Below are positions 18,281 through 26,746 of a DNA stretch of 64,000 bases, piece by piece; the first letter of the stretch is position 1, and every line of letters begins with the position of its first letter. This DNA is from CAWCUU01 sp963798855 (GTDB lineage: Bacteria > Gemmatimonadota > Gemmatimonadetes > Longimicrobiales > RSA9): assembly GCA_963798855.1 (NCBI GenBank), contig CAWCUU010000003.1:248001-312000 (forward strand). The letters are read 5' to 3'. Below the pieces are notes generated by a model, which saw only the letters and a program-made list of their open reading frames with translations, was not told where the DNA came from and searched no databases. The position numbers were made by a program, and so were the translations under genes.

Positions 18281-20605
18281 TCACCGCTTCGGCGTGTCCC
18301 GTATGGTTGCGGCTCGCTTCTCGAGCGCGGCTGCACGATCCGTCCTTCCCGTCGCTCGCAGCAACTTCGCGTAGGCCCCCAGCTTGTCGACGAGATCGGG
18401 GTCGGAGGGTCCCTGTCCCTTCTCGATCAGTCGTATCGCCCGCTGATAGAGCGGCTCTGCCTCCGCGTAGCGTGCTCGGTCGCGGTAAATGTTGGCGAGG
18501 CCGGTCAGAGGCGCGGCGAGCGAAGGGTCTGTCGGTGAGAGCGTCTTTTCCTTGATGGCGAGCGCTCGCTTGAAGTACTGCTCGGCCTCGTCGTATCGCC
18601 CATCGATAGCGTACGTCTCGGCCAGGTTGTTGCTCGCCGCCGCGACCCTCGGATGATCCGGTCCCAGCGTGGCCTCGTAGATCGACAGCGCCCGACTGTA
18701 GGCACGCTCGGCTTCCGCATAGTTGCCCTGCGTGTACGCGACGACACCGACATTGCTCGCCGCCCCCGCGATGGCCGGATCGTTGCCGGGGAGGACCTTC
18801 TCGTCGATGGCGAGCGCCTGCCTGAAGTAACGCTCCGCCTCGGGGATGTTGCGCGTGTGGTAGTACAGCGCCCCGAGATTGCCCACCGCAGCCGCCATGG
18901 CCCTGCTCTCCGCCCCGGAGACCTCTCGCTGGATCACCATCGCCCGACGGAGCAGCGGCTCCGCCTCACCATAGCGACCCTGCTGCATGTACACGGCACC
19001 GAGACTCCCGATCGCGGCCGCCGTCTCTTCATCGCTCACGGAACGCCGACGTCCGATGTCGACGGCCCGCAGGAGGGCCGCTTCGGCCTCGGAGAAATTG
19101 CCCTGGGACCGATAAAGCTGGCCGAGCCTCGTCAGGCTGATCGCGAGCTCACGCTGGTCGCCCGATCGCTCATCCTGAGCGACGGCCTTCCGAAGCAGCG
19201 GGAGCCCAGCCGCATACAGACCGAGCTGCCGGTAGACGGTACCTATGGTGCGCATGAGGCGCGCCTGGACCTCGGGCTCGCCCGCGAGCTCCGCGTCGAT
19301 GCTCGACGCGCCCCGGTCCAGGATCTCGCGCGCCGTAATGGAGTTCCCGCGGGCCTCGCTGGGATCACTGACCTGGAACAGCGAGACCAGGAAATCCGAG
19401 ACACGTTGCGCCGTGCGTGCCTCCCGCTCCGCAACGGCCTGGGAGGCGCGCGCGTGCACGAAGCCGACGGTCGCGGCGCTCGCACCGGCCAGCACGGCCA
19501 CCACGGCGATGGCGGCCGCCACGACCGCGGCGCGGTGTCGCCGCACGAACTTGCCGAATCGATAGCTCACGCTTGGGGGCCGAGCGAGGATCGGCTGGTT
19601 CGAGAGGTGCCGCTCCAGCTCGAGGGCTAGGCCGTTCGCAGTCTCGTAGCGGCGCGTGCGGTCCGTCTCGATCGCCTTCAGGATGATCCAGTCGACGTCT
19701 CCCCTCAGCTCCCTGCGCAGGAAGCGGGGCGTCGTTCGTCGGAGTGCCGCGACCGTCGATTGGCCGGGGCCGAGGCCGGTCAGGCGCGTGCTCGGGCGGG
19801 TCAGCGAGCGCTCCCGCAGCGCGAGGGCGAGTGACATCCCGGGCGCGCCCGCGAAGTCGAACGGCAGCGTCCCGACGACCAGCTCGTAGAGGATCACGCC
19901 CAGCGAGTAGACGTCGGTGCGCGTGTCCACGTCCAGGCCGGACATCTCGGCCTGCTCCGGGCTCATGTACTCCGGGGTCCCGATCATCTGCCCGACGCGG
20001 GTGACGAGCGTGCGTTCTGTCAGCTCCTGCCCCATCGCCTTCGCGATACCGAAGTCGATGACCTTCACGATGGGGCGGTTGTCGCGCTGGCTGACGAGCA
20101 CGTTCGATGGCTTGAGATCCCGGTGGATCACGCCCTTTTGGTGCGCGTGCTGTACGGCGTGGCAGACGTCAATGAACAGGCGCAGCCGCTCGTCCACGGT
20201 CAGCTTGTGGGTGTCGGCATACGCCGTGATCGGCGTCCCCTGCACCAGCTCCATCACGAAATAGGGCCGGCCGGTGTCGGTGACGCCGCCGTCGTAGATC
20301 TTCGCGATGTTCGGGTGGTCCATCACGGCGAGCGCCTGTCGCTCGGACTCGAAGCGGGCGATCACCTGCTTCGAGTCCATGCCCAGCCTGATGATCTTCA
20401 GAGCGACCCGGCGGCGGACGGGCTCCGCCTGCTCGGCGAGGTACACGACGCCCATGCCGCCCTCGCCGAGCACATCGAGGATCTTGTACGGGCCGATCCG
20501 ATCCGGGCGATCGGAATCGCGGCCGCCGCCCTGGAGTATGGGCGTCGCACCGGGGATTTCAGGCCCGGGCGTTTCCGGAGACGCGGGCGCGTCCGGTCTT
20601 GACAT
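18281..20605 (-). CDS. Ser/Thr protein kinase with membrane anchor and TPR repeats
   Basis: 774 residues. Kinase domain (about 42-320): LGEGGMGVVYLAEQ, VALKII, HRDLKPSNVL, VIDFGIAKA, GTPEYMSPEQA. One membrane helix (about 368-392, AAVVAAAIAVVAVLAGAS) then eight or more tetratricopeptide repeats, each near 42 residues and of the NLGALYY..RNIPEAERYFRQAL type, which would lie in the periplasm and bind partners. This architecture is common in Gemmatimonadota, Acidobacteriota and planctomycetes. ATG 20605 starts the Pro-rich head; a longer frame upstream has no domain. A promoter-like TTGACA lies 150 bases upstream. Confidence 0.93.
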   Translation of the reverse strand: MSRPDAPASPETPGPEIPGATPILQGGGRDSDRPDRIGPYKILDVLGEGGMGVVYLAEQAEPVRRRVALKIIRLGMDSKQVIARFESERQALAVMDHPNIAKIYDGGVTDTGRPYFVMELVQGTPITAYADTHKLTVDERLRLFIDVCHAVQHAHQKGVIHRDLKPSNVLVSQRDNRPIVKVIDFGIAKAMGQELTERTLVTRVGQMIGTPEYMSPEQAEMSGLDVDTRTDVYSLGVILYELVVGTLPFDFAGAPGMSLALALRERSLTRPSTRLTGLGPGQSTVAALRRTTPRFLRRELRGDVDWIILKAIETDRTRRYETANGLALELERHLSNQPILARPPSVSYRFGKFVRRHRAAVVAAAIAVVAVLAGASAATVGFVHARASQAVAEREARTAQRVSDFLVSLFQVSDPSEARGNSITAREILDRGASSIDAELAGEPEVQARLMRTIGTVYRQLGLYAAGLPLLRKAVAQDERSGDQRELAISLTRLGQLYRSQGNFSEAEAALLRAVDIGRRRSVSDEETAAAIGSLGAVYMQQGRYGEAEPLLRRAMVIQREVSGAESRAMAAAVGNLGALYYHTRNIPEAERYFRQALAIDEKVLPGNDPAIAGAASNVGVVAYTQGNYAEAERAYSRALSIYEATLGPDHPRVAAASNNLAETYAIDGRYDEAEQYFKRALAIKEKTLSPTDPSLAAPLTGLANIYRDRARYAEAEPLYQRAIRLIEKGQGPSDPDLVDKLGAYAKLLRATGRTDRAAALEKRAATIRDTPKR

Positions 20606-20730
20606 GACGGCTTCCCGCTCCGGGGGTTGCGAGTCGGACGCTGGAGCCGACGGCCACACGGAATCGGTTACGGCGCCACCGTCATGGTGGGGCCGCCCTC
20701 TGAGCCGTGCCGACGTGGGAGGTTCGCTTC

Positions 20731-20760
20731 TACAATTCCGCTTTTGGGAGCCGGTGTCAA
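20731..20760 (-). promoter_or_regulatory. Possible sigma-70 promoter for the kinase-TPR gene
   Basis: TTGACA (20760-20755, minus strand) is a perfect -35 hexamer. About 17-18 bases downstream the match is poor (AATTGT / ATTGTA), but the stretch is AT-rich in otherwise GC-rich DNA. It lies between the hypothetical gene at 20809 and the kinase start at 20605. Confidence 0.35.
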
Positions 20761-20808
20761 CTGGAACGTAGGCCGGATGTTTCCGGAAAAGTGCCGATCG
20801 CGCGGGCT

Positions 20809-21192
20809 TCAACCCTCCGGCTCGCCGACCATCGGCCCCTCGGTGATCCATTCCCGCACCTCGCGCAGCCGGTCGAGCAGGACCCAGAGCCGCGGCTCAC
20901 GCGATTTTGAGTCGACGTGCCCGGAACCCTCCCAGCGGGCGACGTAGCCGAGCATCCACCGCTCGATCGGGTGCGTGCCCGGCTCATCGCGTCGCTCCAG
21001 GCGGCAGCAGAGCTGGCCCAGGTCGACGGCGAAGCGACGCTCGATCCGTCGCAGAGCTCGCAGCCGCTCCAGCGTCTCGCCCGCCTTCGCCTCTTTCAAC
21101 GCGGCGGTCATGCGCAGGTATGAGTTGCCATGCTCGCGGCAGCGCGCCGCCAGCAGGCGACAATCGGCCAGGGTCAGGGATACGACGTCCAC
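20809..21192 (-). CDS. Conserved-looking helical protein of unknown function
   Basis: 127 residues, mostly alpha-helical, with many Arg and Leu (LRALRRIERRFAVDLGQLC) and no membrane helix or signal peptide. No family recognised. Reality is supported by a GGAGG five bases before GTG 21192, only ten bases after the ruvB stop, so it is probably the second gene of a ruvB operon. No function is suggested. Confidence 0.6.
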   Translation of the reverse strand: MDVVSLTLADCRLLAARCREHGNSYLRMTAALKEAKAGETLERLRALRRIERRFAVDLGQLCCRLERRDEPGTHPIERWMLGYVARWEGSGHVDSKSREPRLWVLLDRLREVREWITEGPMVGEPEG

Positions 21193-21202
21193 GAGCCCCT
21201 CC

Positions 21203-22240
21203 TCACCTCTCGAAGAGGGTGGCCTGGCCGTCGGCCGTCCGGTCCGCCGGCAGCGTGAAGCCGAAGTGCCGATACGCCTTCGGAGTCGCGACGCGGCCGC
21301 GCTGCGTGCGCATCAGAAAACCGTTCTGGATCAGGAACGGCTCGTAGACTTCCTCCAGCGTCCCGGCGTCCTCCCCTACCGCCACGGCGAGCGTGTTGAG
21401 GCCGACGGGACCGCCGTCGAAGTGCTCGATGATCGCCTTGACAATGCGACCGTCCATCTCGTCCAGCCCGTACTGATCGACATCCAGCATGGCGAGCGCA
21501 TCGTCCGCCACCGCCTTCGTGATGGTGCCATCGGCGCGCACCTCGGCGTAGTCGCGAACGCGGCGCAGCAGGCGATTCGCGACGCGCGGCGTGCCTCTCG
21601 CCCGCCGCGCGACCTCCAACGCGCCGGCCTCGTCGCAGCCGACGGCCAGGATCTCGGCGCTGCGCTGTACGATCACGACGAGGTCATCGGTCGAGTAGTA
21701 GTTGAGCCGTTGCACGATGCCGAAGCGCGCGCGCATCGGCGGTGTCAGCAGTCCGAAGCGAGTCGTCGCCCCGACGAGCGTGAAGCGCTCCACCGGAACC
21801 GTCACCGTCTGCGCCTTCGGCCCCTCCGACAAGCGGATATCGATGCGGTAGTCCTCCATCGCCGGATAGAGGAACTCCTCGATGACGGGCCTCAGCCGAT
21901 GGATCTCGTCGATGAAGAGGAGGTCGCCTTCGCGCAGGTTCGTCAGGATCGCGACGAGGTCACCGGGCTTTTCGAGCACCGGTCCCGACGACGTCTTGAT
22001 GTTCACGCCCAGCTCACGGGCCATCAGCATCGCGAGTGTCGTCTTGCCGAGGCCCGGAGGCCCGTGGAACAGCGTGTGATCGAGCGCCTCGCGGCGCCCG
22101 GTCGTCGCCTCGATCGCGATCTGCAGGGCCTCCTTCACCTTGCCCTGACCGATGAACTCCGACAGCCGCTGCGGCCGCAGCGACAGCTCGACCGCGCTCT
22201 CCTCGGTCAGCACCTCGGGTGTCGTGATCTCGGATCTCAA
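21203..22240 (-). CDS. ruvB: Holliday junction branch migration ATPase RuvB
   Basis: 345 residues from TTG 22240. Seen: LRPQRLSEFIGQ, Walker A GPPGLGKTTL, Walker B FIDEIHRL, the arginine-rich sensor GATTRFGLLT and RFGIVQRL, and the C-terminal winged helix with GGPVGLNTLAVAVGED. RuvB drives branch migration with RuvA, whose gene is 7 kb away beside ruvC. The frame is open to GTG 22318, but the TTG before RSEITTPE fits family length and alignment; no ribosome site marks either. Confidence 0.95.
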   Translation of the reverse strand: MRSEITTPEVLTEESAVELSLRPQRLSEFIGQGKVKEALQIAIEATTGRREALDHTLFHGPPGLGKTTLAMLMARELGVNIKTSSGPVLEKPGDLVAILTNLREGDLLFIDEIHRLRPVIEEFLYPAMEDYRIDIRLSEGPKAQTVTVPVERFTLVGATTRFGLLTPPMRARFGIVQRLNYYSTDDLVVIVQRSAEILAVGCDEAGALEVARRARGTPRVANRLLRRVRDYAEVRADGTITKAVADDALAMLDVDQYGLDEMDGRIVKAIIEHFDGGPVGLNTLAVAVGEDAGTLEEVYEPFLIQNGFLMRTQRGRVATPKAYRHFGFTLPADRTADGQATLFER

Positions 22241-22358
22241 CGGACCGGGTCCGGCTTTCTCGTGGGGGCTCGATTCGGTACGACGACCTCCGGCGTGAAA
22301 GATAGGCGGTGCGCACACGAATGCTCAAGCGGTCGGCGCGTGCCGTGCGGTCCGTGCC

Positions 22359-23315
22359 TCAGCGCGGCGGGGTAAGCTCCCCGTCGATGATCGCCGCGAG
22401 CTCCTCCTCCTCGCGCCAGCGTGTCTCGAGGGCGCCGAGCTCGAGATCCAGAAGGCGCGCCTCGGTCGTCTCGTTGAGCGCGATCTCGAGCGCGAGCGCG
22501 TCGGCCGGGCGCATGCGGTGCGGCCGGATCCGCCGGTCGACCGCCCGGCGCAGCACGGCGTCCGCGGAGCCGGCACGCTCGACCACGCTCACGCCTTCGC
22601 CGAGCCCGGCCGCATCGGCTCCGGCGAAGTTTCGGTAGGCGAGCAGGCGACGCAGCGTGTGCGTCGCGGCCGTGCCGCCGATCACGTACCCACCCTCCCG
22701 GCCGGCCCAGCCACAGGCGCGACAGGACCGCACCAGCACGAGGTCCGTCCGCGCCTGCTCGAGGTGCAGCTCATCGCGGAAGCCCACCCGTTTGATGATC
22801 CGGCCGCAGCACGGGCACGCCGCCCGGCCCTTCCACGCCGTGAGCCCGAAGTGCCGCCGCCTGGATCCCTCGATCCAGCGCTCGGGGTCGCGCCACCCCC
22901 AGATCGGCAGCCCCGTCAGCATGAGCGCGAAGATCGCCTCCAGCACCTTGCCTCGCCGCACCGTTCGATCGGCCCTCTTGCGGCGCTTCAGGAGCTCGTG
23001 GCCGAAGCGCCACCACGCCGTTTCCCGCAAGCCCGCGCGCCCGACGCGCACGACCTGCATTGGGCCGTTCTCGAAGAGCGCGATGTTGTCCGTGTGCCGG
23101 AGCAGCCGTCCCCCGTCCCGGGTCATGCGCTCGAGCTCTTCCAGCGTTTCCCAACGCTCCTCAATGGGCGCAAGCGTCCAGCGCCGGCAGCCATCGCAGA
23201 TCGTCCAGAGACGGCCGCGCTCGGCGTCGAAGGCGACGCGTCTTCCGAGCGGCATCGTCTCGACGACGTCGTTCGCCTCGAACGGGCGATGGCAGGAAAG
23301 GCAGCGGCGAAACAC
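22359..23315 (-). CDS. Zinc-ribbon protein of unknown function
   Basis: 318 residues with four CxxC pairs: CLSC and CDGC in the N-terminal 45 residues, CPCC near 169 and CRAC near 200, so two zinc ribbons are likely. The first part contains LGRRVAFDAERGRLW; the C-terminal third is helical and acidic (ERAGSADAVLRRAVDRRI). No enzyme motif is seen. GTG 23315 follows the acetyltransferase stop region by three bases on the opposite side of transcription order, i.e. this gene precedes that one's downstream neighbour ruvB. Function unknown. Confidence 0.7.
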   Translation of the reverse strand: MFRRCLSCHRPFEANDVVETMPLGRRVAFDAERGRLWTICDGCRRWTLAPIEERWETLEELERMTRDGGRLLRHTDNIALFENGPMQVVRVGRAGLRETAWWRFGHELLKRRKRADRTVRRGKVLEAIFALMLTGLPIWGWRDPERWIEGSRRRHFGLTAWKGRAACPCCGRIIKRVGFRDELHLEQARTDLVLVRSCRACGWAGREGGYVIGGTAATHTLRRLLAYRNFAGADAAGLGEGVSVVERAGSADAVLRRAVDRRIRPHRMRPADALALEIALNETTEARLLDLELGALETRWREEEELAAIIDGELTPPR

Positions 23316-23318
23316 GGC

Positions 23319-23885
23319 TCAGCGGCCTGGGTGCTCCCCGCGGAGCATCGAGTAGATCACGGCATCCTCGAACACACCCCACTTCAGGTAATACTGTCGC
23401 AGCGTCCCCTCGCAGCGCATCCCGATCTTGCGCAGAACGGCGCCGGAGGCCGGATTGCGCGGAAAGTGCGCGGCCTGGATGCGGTTGAGGCCGAGACGCT
23501 CGAAGCCATAGGATACCACCGCGCGCGCGGCCTCCGTCGCGTAGCCCCGGTTCCAGTACGGCTTGCCGATCCAGTACCCCATCTCCGCGCGGCGATGATC
23601 GCCGTCCAGGTGCAGGCCGACCGCGCCGATCAGTGCATCCGTCTCGCGATCCGCAACGGCGAAGTTCACTGCATCTCCGCGCGCGAGCCCTCCGGCCTGC
23701 CGCGCAAGCCAGGCTTCCGCGTCGTCACGGGTGTAGGGGTGAGGAAACGTGAGCATGCCCGCGGCGAGGGCTCGCTCGGCGCCGAGCCAGACGATCGTGT
23801 CGATGTCCGCCGGTCGAGGGCCCCGCAGACGCAGTCGCGCCGTCTCCAGTTCGGGCTGCTCGAGGGGGAAGCTCGAGGGGTCCAT
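23319..23885 (-). CDS. RimJ/RimL-type GNAT N-acetyltransferase
   Basis: 188 residues from ATG 23885. GNAT fold of the ribosomal-protein acetyltransferase branch: LETARLRLRGPRPADIDT at the start, GAVGLHLDGDHRRAEMGYWI, the acetyl-CoA loop NRGYATEAARAVV and the closing NPASGAVLRKIGMRCEG. Probable substrates are alpha-amines of proteins or small amines. It ends three bases before the zinc-ribbon gene starts. Confidence 0.9.
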   Translation of the reverse strand: MDPSSFPLEQPELETARLRLRGPRPADIDTIVWLGAERALAAGMLTFPHPYTRDDAEAWLARQAGGLARGDAVNFAVADRETDALIGAVGLHLDGDHRRAEMGYWIGKPYWNRGYATEAARAVVSYGFERLGLNRIQAAHFPRNPASGAVLRKIGMRCEGTLRQYYLKWGVFEDAVIYSMLRGEHPGR

Positions 23886-23928
23886 GCCGCAATATCGGCC
23901 GGCGGCGGAGGCGATTCCAGCCTCGCGA

Positions 23929-24444
23929 TCAGCCGGATGCGCCGTCCACGCGCCGCCCGGCACGATCGTCCGAAGCCTCCGAGGCGGTCGGCCGAGGACG
24001 CAGCAGGCGCAGCATCCGGTGCAGCGAGGCTGCCGCGGGACCGGCCAGCACCAGCAGCACCAGCGGGTCCCGACGCGGGCTCAACCCACCGAGCGGACGG
24101 GCCAGGAACTGCACGAGCGCGGTGAGGCCGCCGAGAAGCGCGGCAGCGAGCAGACCCCGCACGACCGGTCGATCACGCAGCCGGAATGGACGAACGAGCA
24201 CGGAAACCACGAGCGCCGCGACACCGATCAGCGCGGTGAGCGACCAGGAAAGGAAATAGGCGCTGCCGGCGAGCGACGTGACGTCCACGTGCCCGGTCGT
24301 CGCGAGCATCTCCAGCATTCTCGCGCGCAGCCCGTAGGCGAAGAGACCGCTCCAGCGCAGCAGCCGGGGCGTGATGAGCAGGATCGCGGGTCCAACGGCC
24401 AGGAAGAGCTCCGCCCAGAAGACGCGGTCGCGGCGACGAAACAT
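23929..24444 (-). CDS. Small integral membrane protein of unknown function
   Basis: 171 residues with four hydrophobic segments (around VFWAELFLAVGPAILLIT, AYFLSWSLTALIGVAALVV, GLLAAALLGGLTALV and LVLLVLAGPAAA) separated by Arg-rich loops. No family recognised. The frame is open to GTG 24540, but a perfect 13-bp hairpin lies in that extension, so ATG 24444 is preferred. Confidence 0.55.
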   Translation of the reverse strand: MFRRRDRVFWAELFLAVGPAILLITPRLLRWSGLFAYGLRARMLEMLATTGHVDVTSLAGSAYFLSWSLTALIGVAALVVSVLVRPFRLRDRPVVRGLLAAALLGGLTALVQFLARPLGGLSPRRDPLVLLVLAGPAAASLHRMLRLLRPRPTASEASDDRAGRRVDGASG

Positions 24445-24496
24445 GGCGGGAAGGTGGCCGGCGTCAAGCCATCGGACAAGGAGCCTGAACGACAGA

Positions 24497-24525
24497 GCCG
24501 GCGCCGCGCAGAGCGCGGCGCCGGC
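24497..24525 (-). terminator. Strong GC hairpin after the OsmC gene
   Basis: A perfect 13-bp inverted repeat, GCCGGCGCCGCGC and its complement, with a 3-base AGA loop, 27 bases past the OsmC stop. No U-run follows, so it would be a hairpin-only terminator or mRNA 3-prime stabiliser. Confidence 0.55.
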
Positions 24526-24551
24526 GACCGGCGGATCCACTCACGAGAGGC

Positions 24552-25025
24552 CTAAACGAGCTCCGGCACCCCCGCGACCTCTTCCTCCGCCGGCGACACG
24601 GGCAGCACCTCCACTTCGACGTCCACCCCCTCCCGTACGCTGCCCGTCACGACACAGAAGTCCTCGAAGAGCTCGAGGCAGCGTGACATGCGCCCGCGAT
24701 CCTCCTCGGAGACCATGGGGGCGAGCCGAACGGCAATCGTCCCGATTCGCAGCCGACCCCGCTCGTTCCGCACCAGGGTCCCTTCCACCTGCACCTTCAT
24801 TTCCGTCACATCGACGCGCGACTTGCGCAGGCAGAACAGCAAGCTGGCGGCCAGGCAGTTGCCGATCGCGGCTCCCAACATGCGCGAGGCGTTTGGTCCG
24901 TTGGAGCGGCCGAGCGGTGCCGGCTCGTCCACACGCACATCATCGACTCCAGGCATCTCGAAGTCAATGTCGAACTCGTATCCATCGCGGAGCGTGAGTC
25001 CCAGCGAAAATCCGGTCTCCGACAT
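24552..25025 (-). CDS. OsmC-family peroxiredoxin-like protein
   Basis: 157 residues. OsmC/Ohr fold with the two redox-cysteine contexts GNCLAASLLFCL and DFCVVTGSV; these enzymes reduce organic hydroperoxides. AAAGGAG precedes ATG 25025 by six bases; an in-frame ATG two codons earlier abuts the ribosome site and is less likely. Single-gene unit with a hairpin downstream. Confidence 0.85.
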   Translation of the reverse strand: MSETGFSLGLTLRDGYEFDIDFEMPGVDDVRVDEPAPLGRSNGPNASRMLGAAIGNCLAASLLFCLRKSRVDVTEMKVQVEGTLVRNERGRLRIGTIAVRLAPMVSEEDRGRMSRCLELFEDFCVVTGSVREGVDVEVEVLPVSPAEEEVAGVPELV

Positions 25026-25213
25026 CGGCATCTCCTTTCGGCGCGCCTCTGGCACGGGCACTTCCAGAATGGGCGTGGCGCTCGCGGTCTCGCGCGAGGG
25101 CGTCCGCCTGACGGCGCGAGCGCCGCCGACGCGGGGCACCTCCCGCACCCTTCACGGATTCAAGAATGCTTCCGAGCTTCCGGGCGCAACGTAGGGAAAG
25201 GCCGGAAATGGTG

Positions 25214-25696
25214 TCAGGGTTCCGCGGAGACCGTCCCGGCGCTCGCCCCCTCGGCCGGCGGGACATCTTCGAGCGCGGCGGTGTCGCCGATCCGGATCTC
25301 CCCGCCCTGCACCACGACGCCGAACACGCCGCCGTTCCACTCCGGACGCATCGCGTCCCGCAGCCCGAGCAACGCATCGTCCATCCGCTCGCACGGCCGC
25401 GTCTCGCCCATGATCGCGATCCGGCAGGCCCCGAGCACGAGCACCCTGCCCCGACTCTCCTTCAGGCCGATCCCGCTGATCAACACGTTCGCACGCCTCG
25501 CCGCCGGATCCAGATCCGCGCCGAGCGCGCCCATCATGCGCTGCCACGCCTCGCGCTCGATGATCGTGACCTGGCGTCGCCCGCCCTGATTGGCGTTACC
25601 GACGATACCGCGGTCCCGCACCAGCTCGGCTCGATCCACCGCATCCATCGGCGCGAGCTTCGCTCGCTTCAACCAGATCGCGTCCACTCTTCCCAT
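25214..25696 (-). CDS. MOSC-domain protein
   Basis: 160 residues with a stand-alone MOSC beta-barrel: VDAIWLKRAKLAPM, RGIVGNANQGGRRQVTI, NVLISGIGL and the conserved cysteine in ETRPCERMD. MOSC proteins use a cysteine to move sulfur for molybdenum cofactor proteins or detoxify N-hydroxylated compounds. AAGGAGG lies five bases before ATG 25696. Upstream is a repeat-filled divergent region. Confidence 0.88.
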   Translation of the reverse strand: MGRVDAIWLKRAKLAPMDAVDRAELVRDRGIVGNANQGGRRQVTIIEREAWQRMMGALGADLDPAARRANVLISGIGLKESRGRVLVLGACRIAIMGETRPCERMDDALLGLRDAMRPEWNGGVFGVVVQGGEIRIGDTAALEDVPPAEGASAGTVSAEP

Positions 25697-25741
25697 GGGG
25701 CCTCCTTTCAGTCGGCCAGGCGCTAGAGACAGCGTTCGAGT

Positions 25742-25960
25742 CAGGCGTGAACAGCAGGCGTTCAAATCAGGCGCGAACAGCAGGCGTTCAAATCAGGCGC
25801 TCGAACCGGCCTTCGGCAAGAGGCGGCGCTCGCCCACCGTCAGCGCCTGCCGTTCGCGCCTGCTGTTCGCGCCTGCCGTTCGCGCCTGCCCTCAGCGCCT
25901 GCCGTTCGCGCCTGTCCTCAGCGCCTGCCGTTCGCGCCTGCTGTCAGCGCCTGCCGCAGG
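25742..25960. repeat. Opposed arrays of a 13-bp repeat (CAGGCGCGAACAG / GCGCCTGCCGTTC)
   Basis: The 393-base gap between the divergent MOSC and lpoB-like genes is mostly repeat. The left array (25742-25806) has about five 13-bp units of CAGGCG plus variable bases. The right array (25841-25960) has nine units in the opposite orientation, GCGCCTG plus CCGTTC, CTGTTC or CCCTCA, with strict 13-bp spacing. The two arrays can pair into a long hairpin. A short AT-richer stretch (25968-26005) just before the lpoB-like gene may hold its promoter. The same family occurs at 51064-51236 and 52198-52326. Confidence 0.92.
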
Positions 25961-26089
25961 CTGTGCAACCATGAAACCTTGCCTCGTCTTACATTGTAGT
26001 AGCGGGGTGAGGCCGGGTGCCGGAAGCCGCACGACGCGGCGGGTGGGGGACGGGGCCGGCGTGCACCGCCAGACCAATCGGAGGACAAG

Positions 26090-26737
26090 ATGCGGACGAA
26101 GAGCCCAAGGTGGGCCGGAACGGCGGCGGGGCCGCGCGCCGGCGCGCTGCTGTTGGCGGCGCTTTTCATTGTGGGGAGCGTCGGCTGCGCTAAACGCGTC
26201 TCGCGCATCGACCCCAACAGCGTCACGGACCTGTCCGGGCGGTGGAACGATACGGATTCGCGGCTAGTCGCGAACGCTCTGATCCAGCAGAGCCTCGGCG
26301 GCCCGTGGATCTCGCGCTACTCGCAGGCCAACGGTGGCGAATCGCCGACGGTGATCGTCGGGGCGTTCGACAACAAGACAATGGATCACATCGCGGTCGG
26401 CACGTTCGTCAACGACCTCGAGCGCGCATTCGTCAACTCCGGCGCGGTGAAGGTGGTCGCAACCAGCGAGGAGCGGGGAGAGATCCGCGCCGAGCGACAG
26501 GATCAGCAGGAGCATGCCCGTGCCGATACGCGAGCGAAGCTCGGCCAGGAGCTGGGCGCCGACTACATCCTGCAGGGGACGATCGAGGCGATCGAGGACA
26601 GCGAGGGTCGCGAGAAGGTCGTCTACTACCAGGTGGATGCACAGCTGATCGACCTCGAGACCAATGTCAAGACGTGGGTCGGACAGCACAAGATCAAGAA
26701 GTACATCGAACGGCCACGCATTGGCTTCGACCATTAG
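26090..26737 (+). CDS. LpoB-like penicillin-binding protein activator lipoprotein
   Basis: 215 residues. Signal peptide with lipobox VGSVGC, then the LpoB-type domain: SVTDLSGRWNDTDSRLVA, VIVGAFDNKTMDHIAVGTFV, GADYILQGTIEAI and YYQVDAQLIDLETN. LpoB spans the periplasm from the outer membrane and activates peptidoglycan synthase PBP1b in enterobacteria; here the target is inferred. GGAGG is six bases before ATG. First gene of a three-gene lipoprotein operon. Confidence 0.85.
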   Translation: MRTKSPRWAGTAAGPRAGALLLAALFIVGSVGCAKRVSRIDPNSVTDLSGRWNDTDSRLVANALIQQSLGGPWISRYSQANGGESPTVIVGAFDNKTMDHIAVGTFVNDLERAFVNSGAVKVVATSEERGEIRAERQDQQEHARADTRAKLGQELGADYILQGTIEAIEDSEGREKVVYYQVDAQLIDLETNVKTWVGQHKIKKYIERPRIGFDH

Positions 26738-26746
26738 GAGGGCATC

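Noticed and set aside
20606..20851. Longer N terminus of the kinase-TPR protein
   Set aside because: Codes a Pro/Arg-rich stretch without domain and runs into the promoter-like region; ATG 20605 preferred.
25968..26010. Promoter for the lpoB-like operon
   Set aside because: AT-rich but no pair of hexamers with usual spacing was found.
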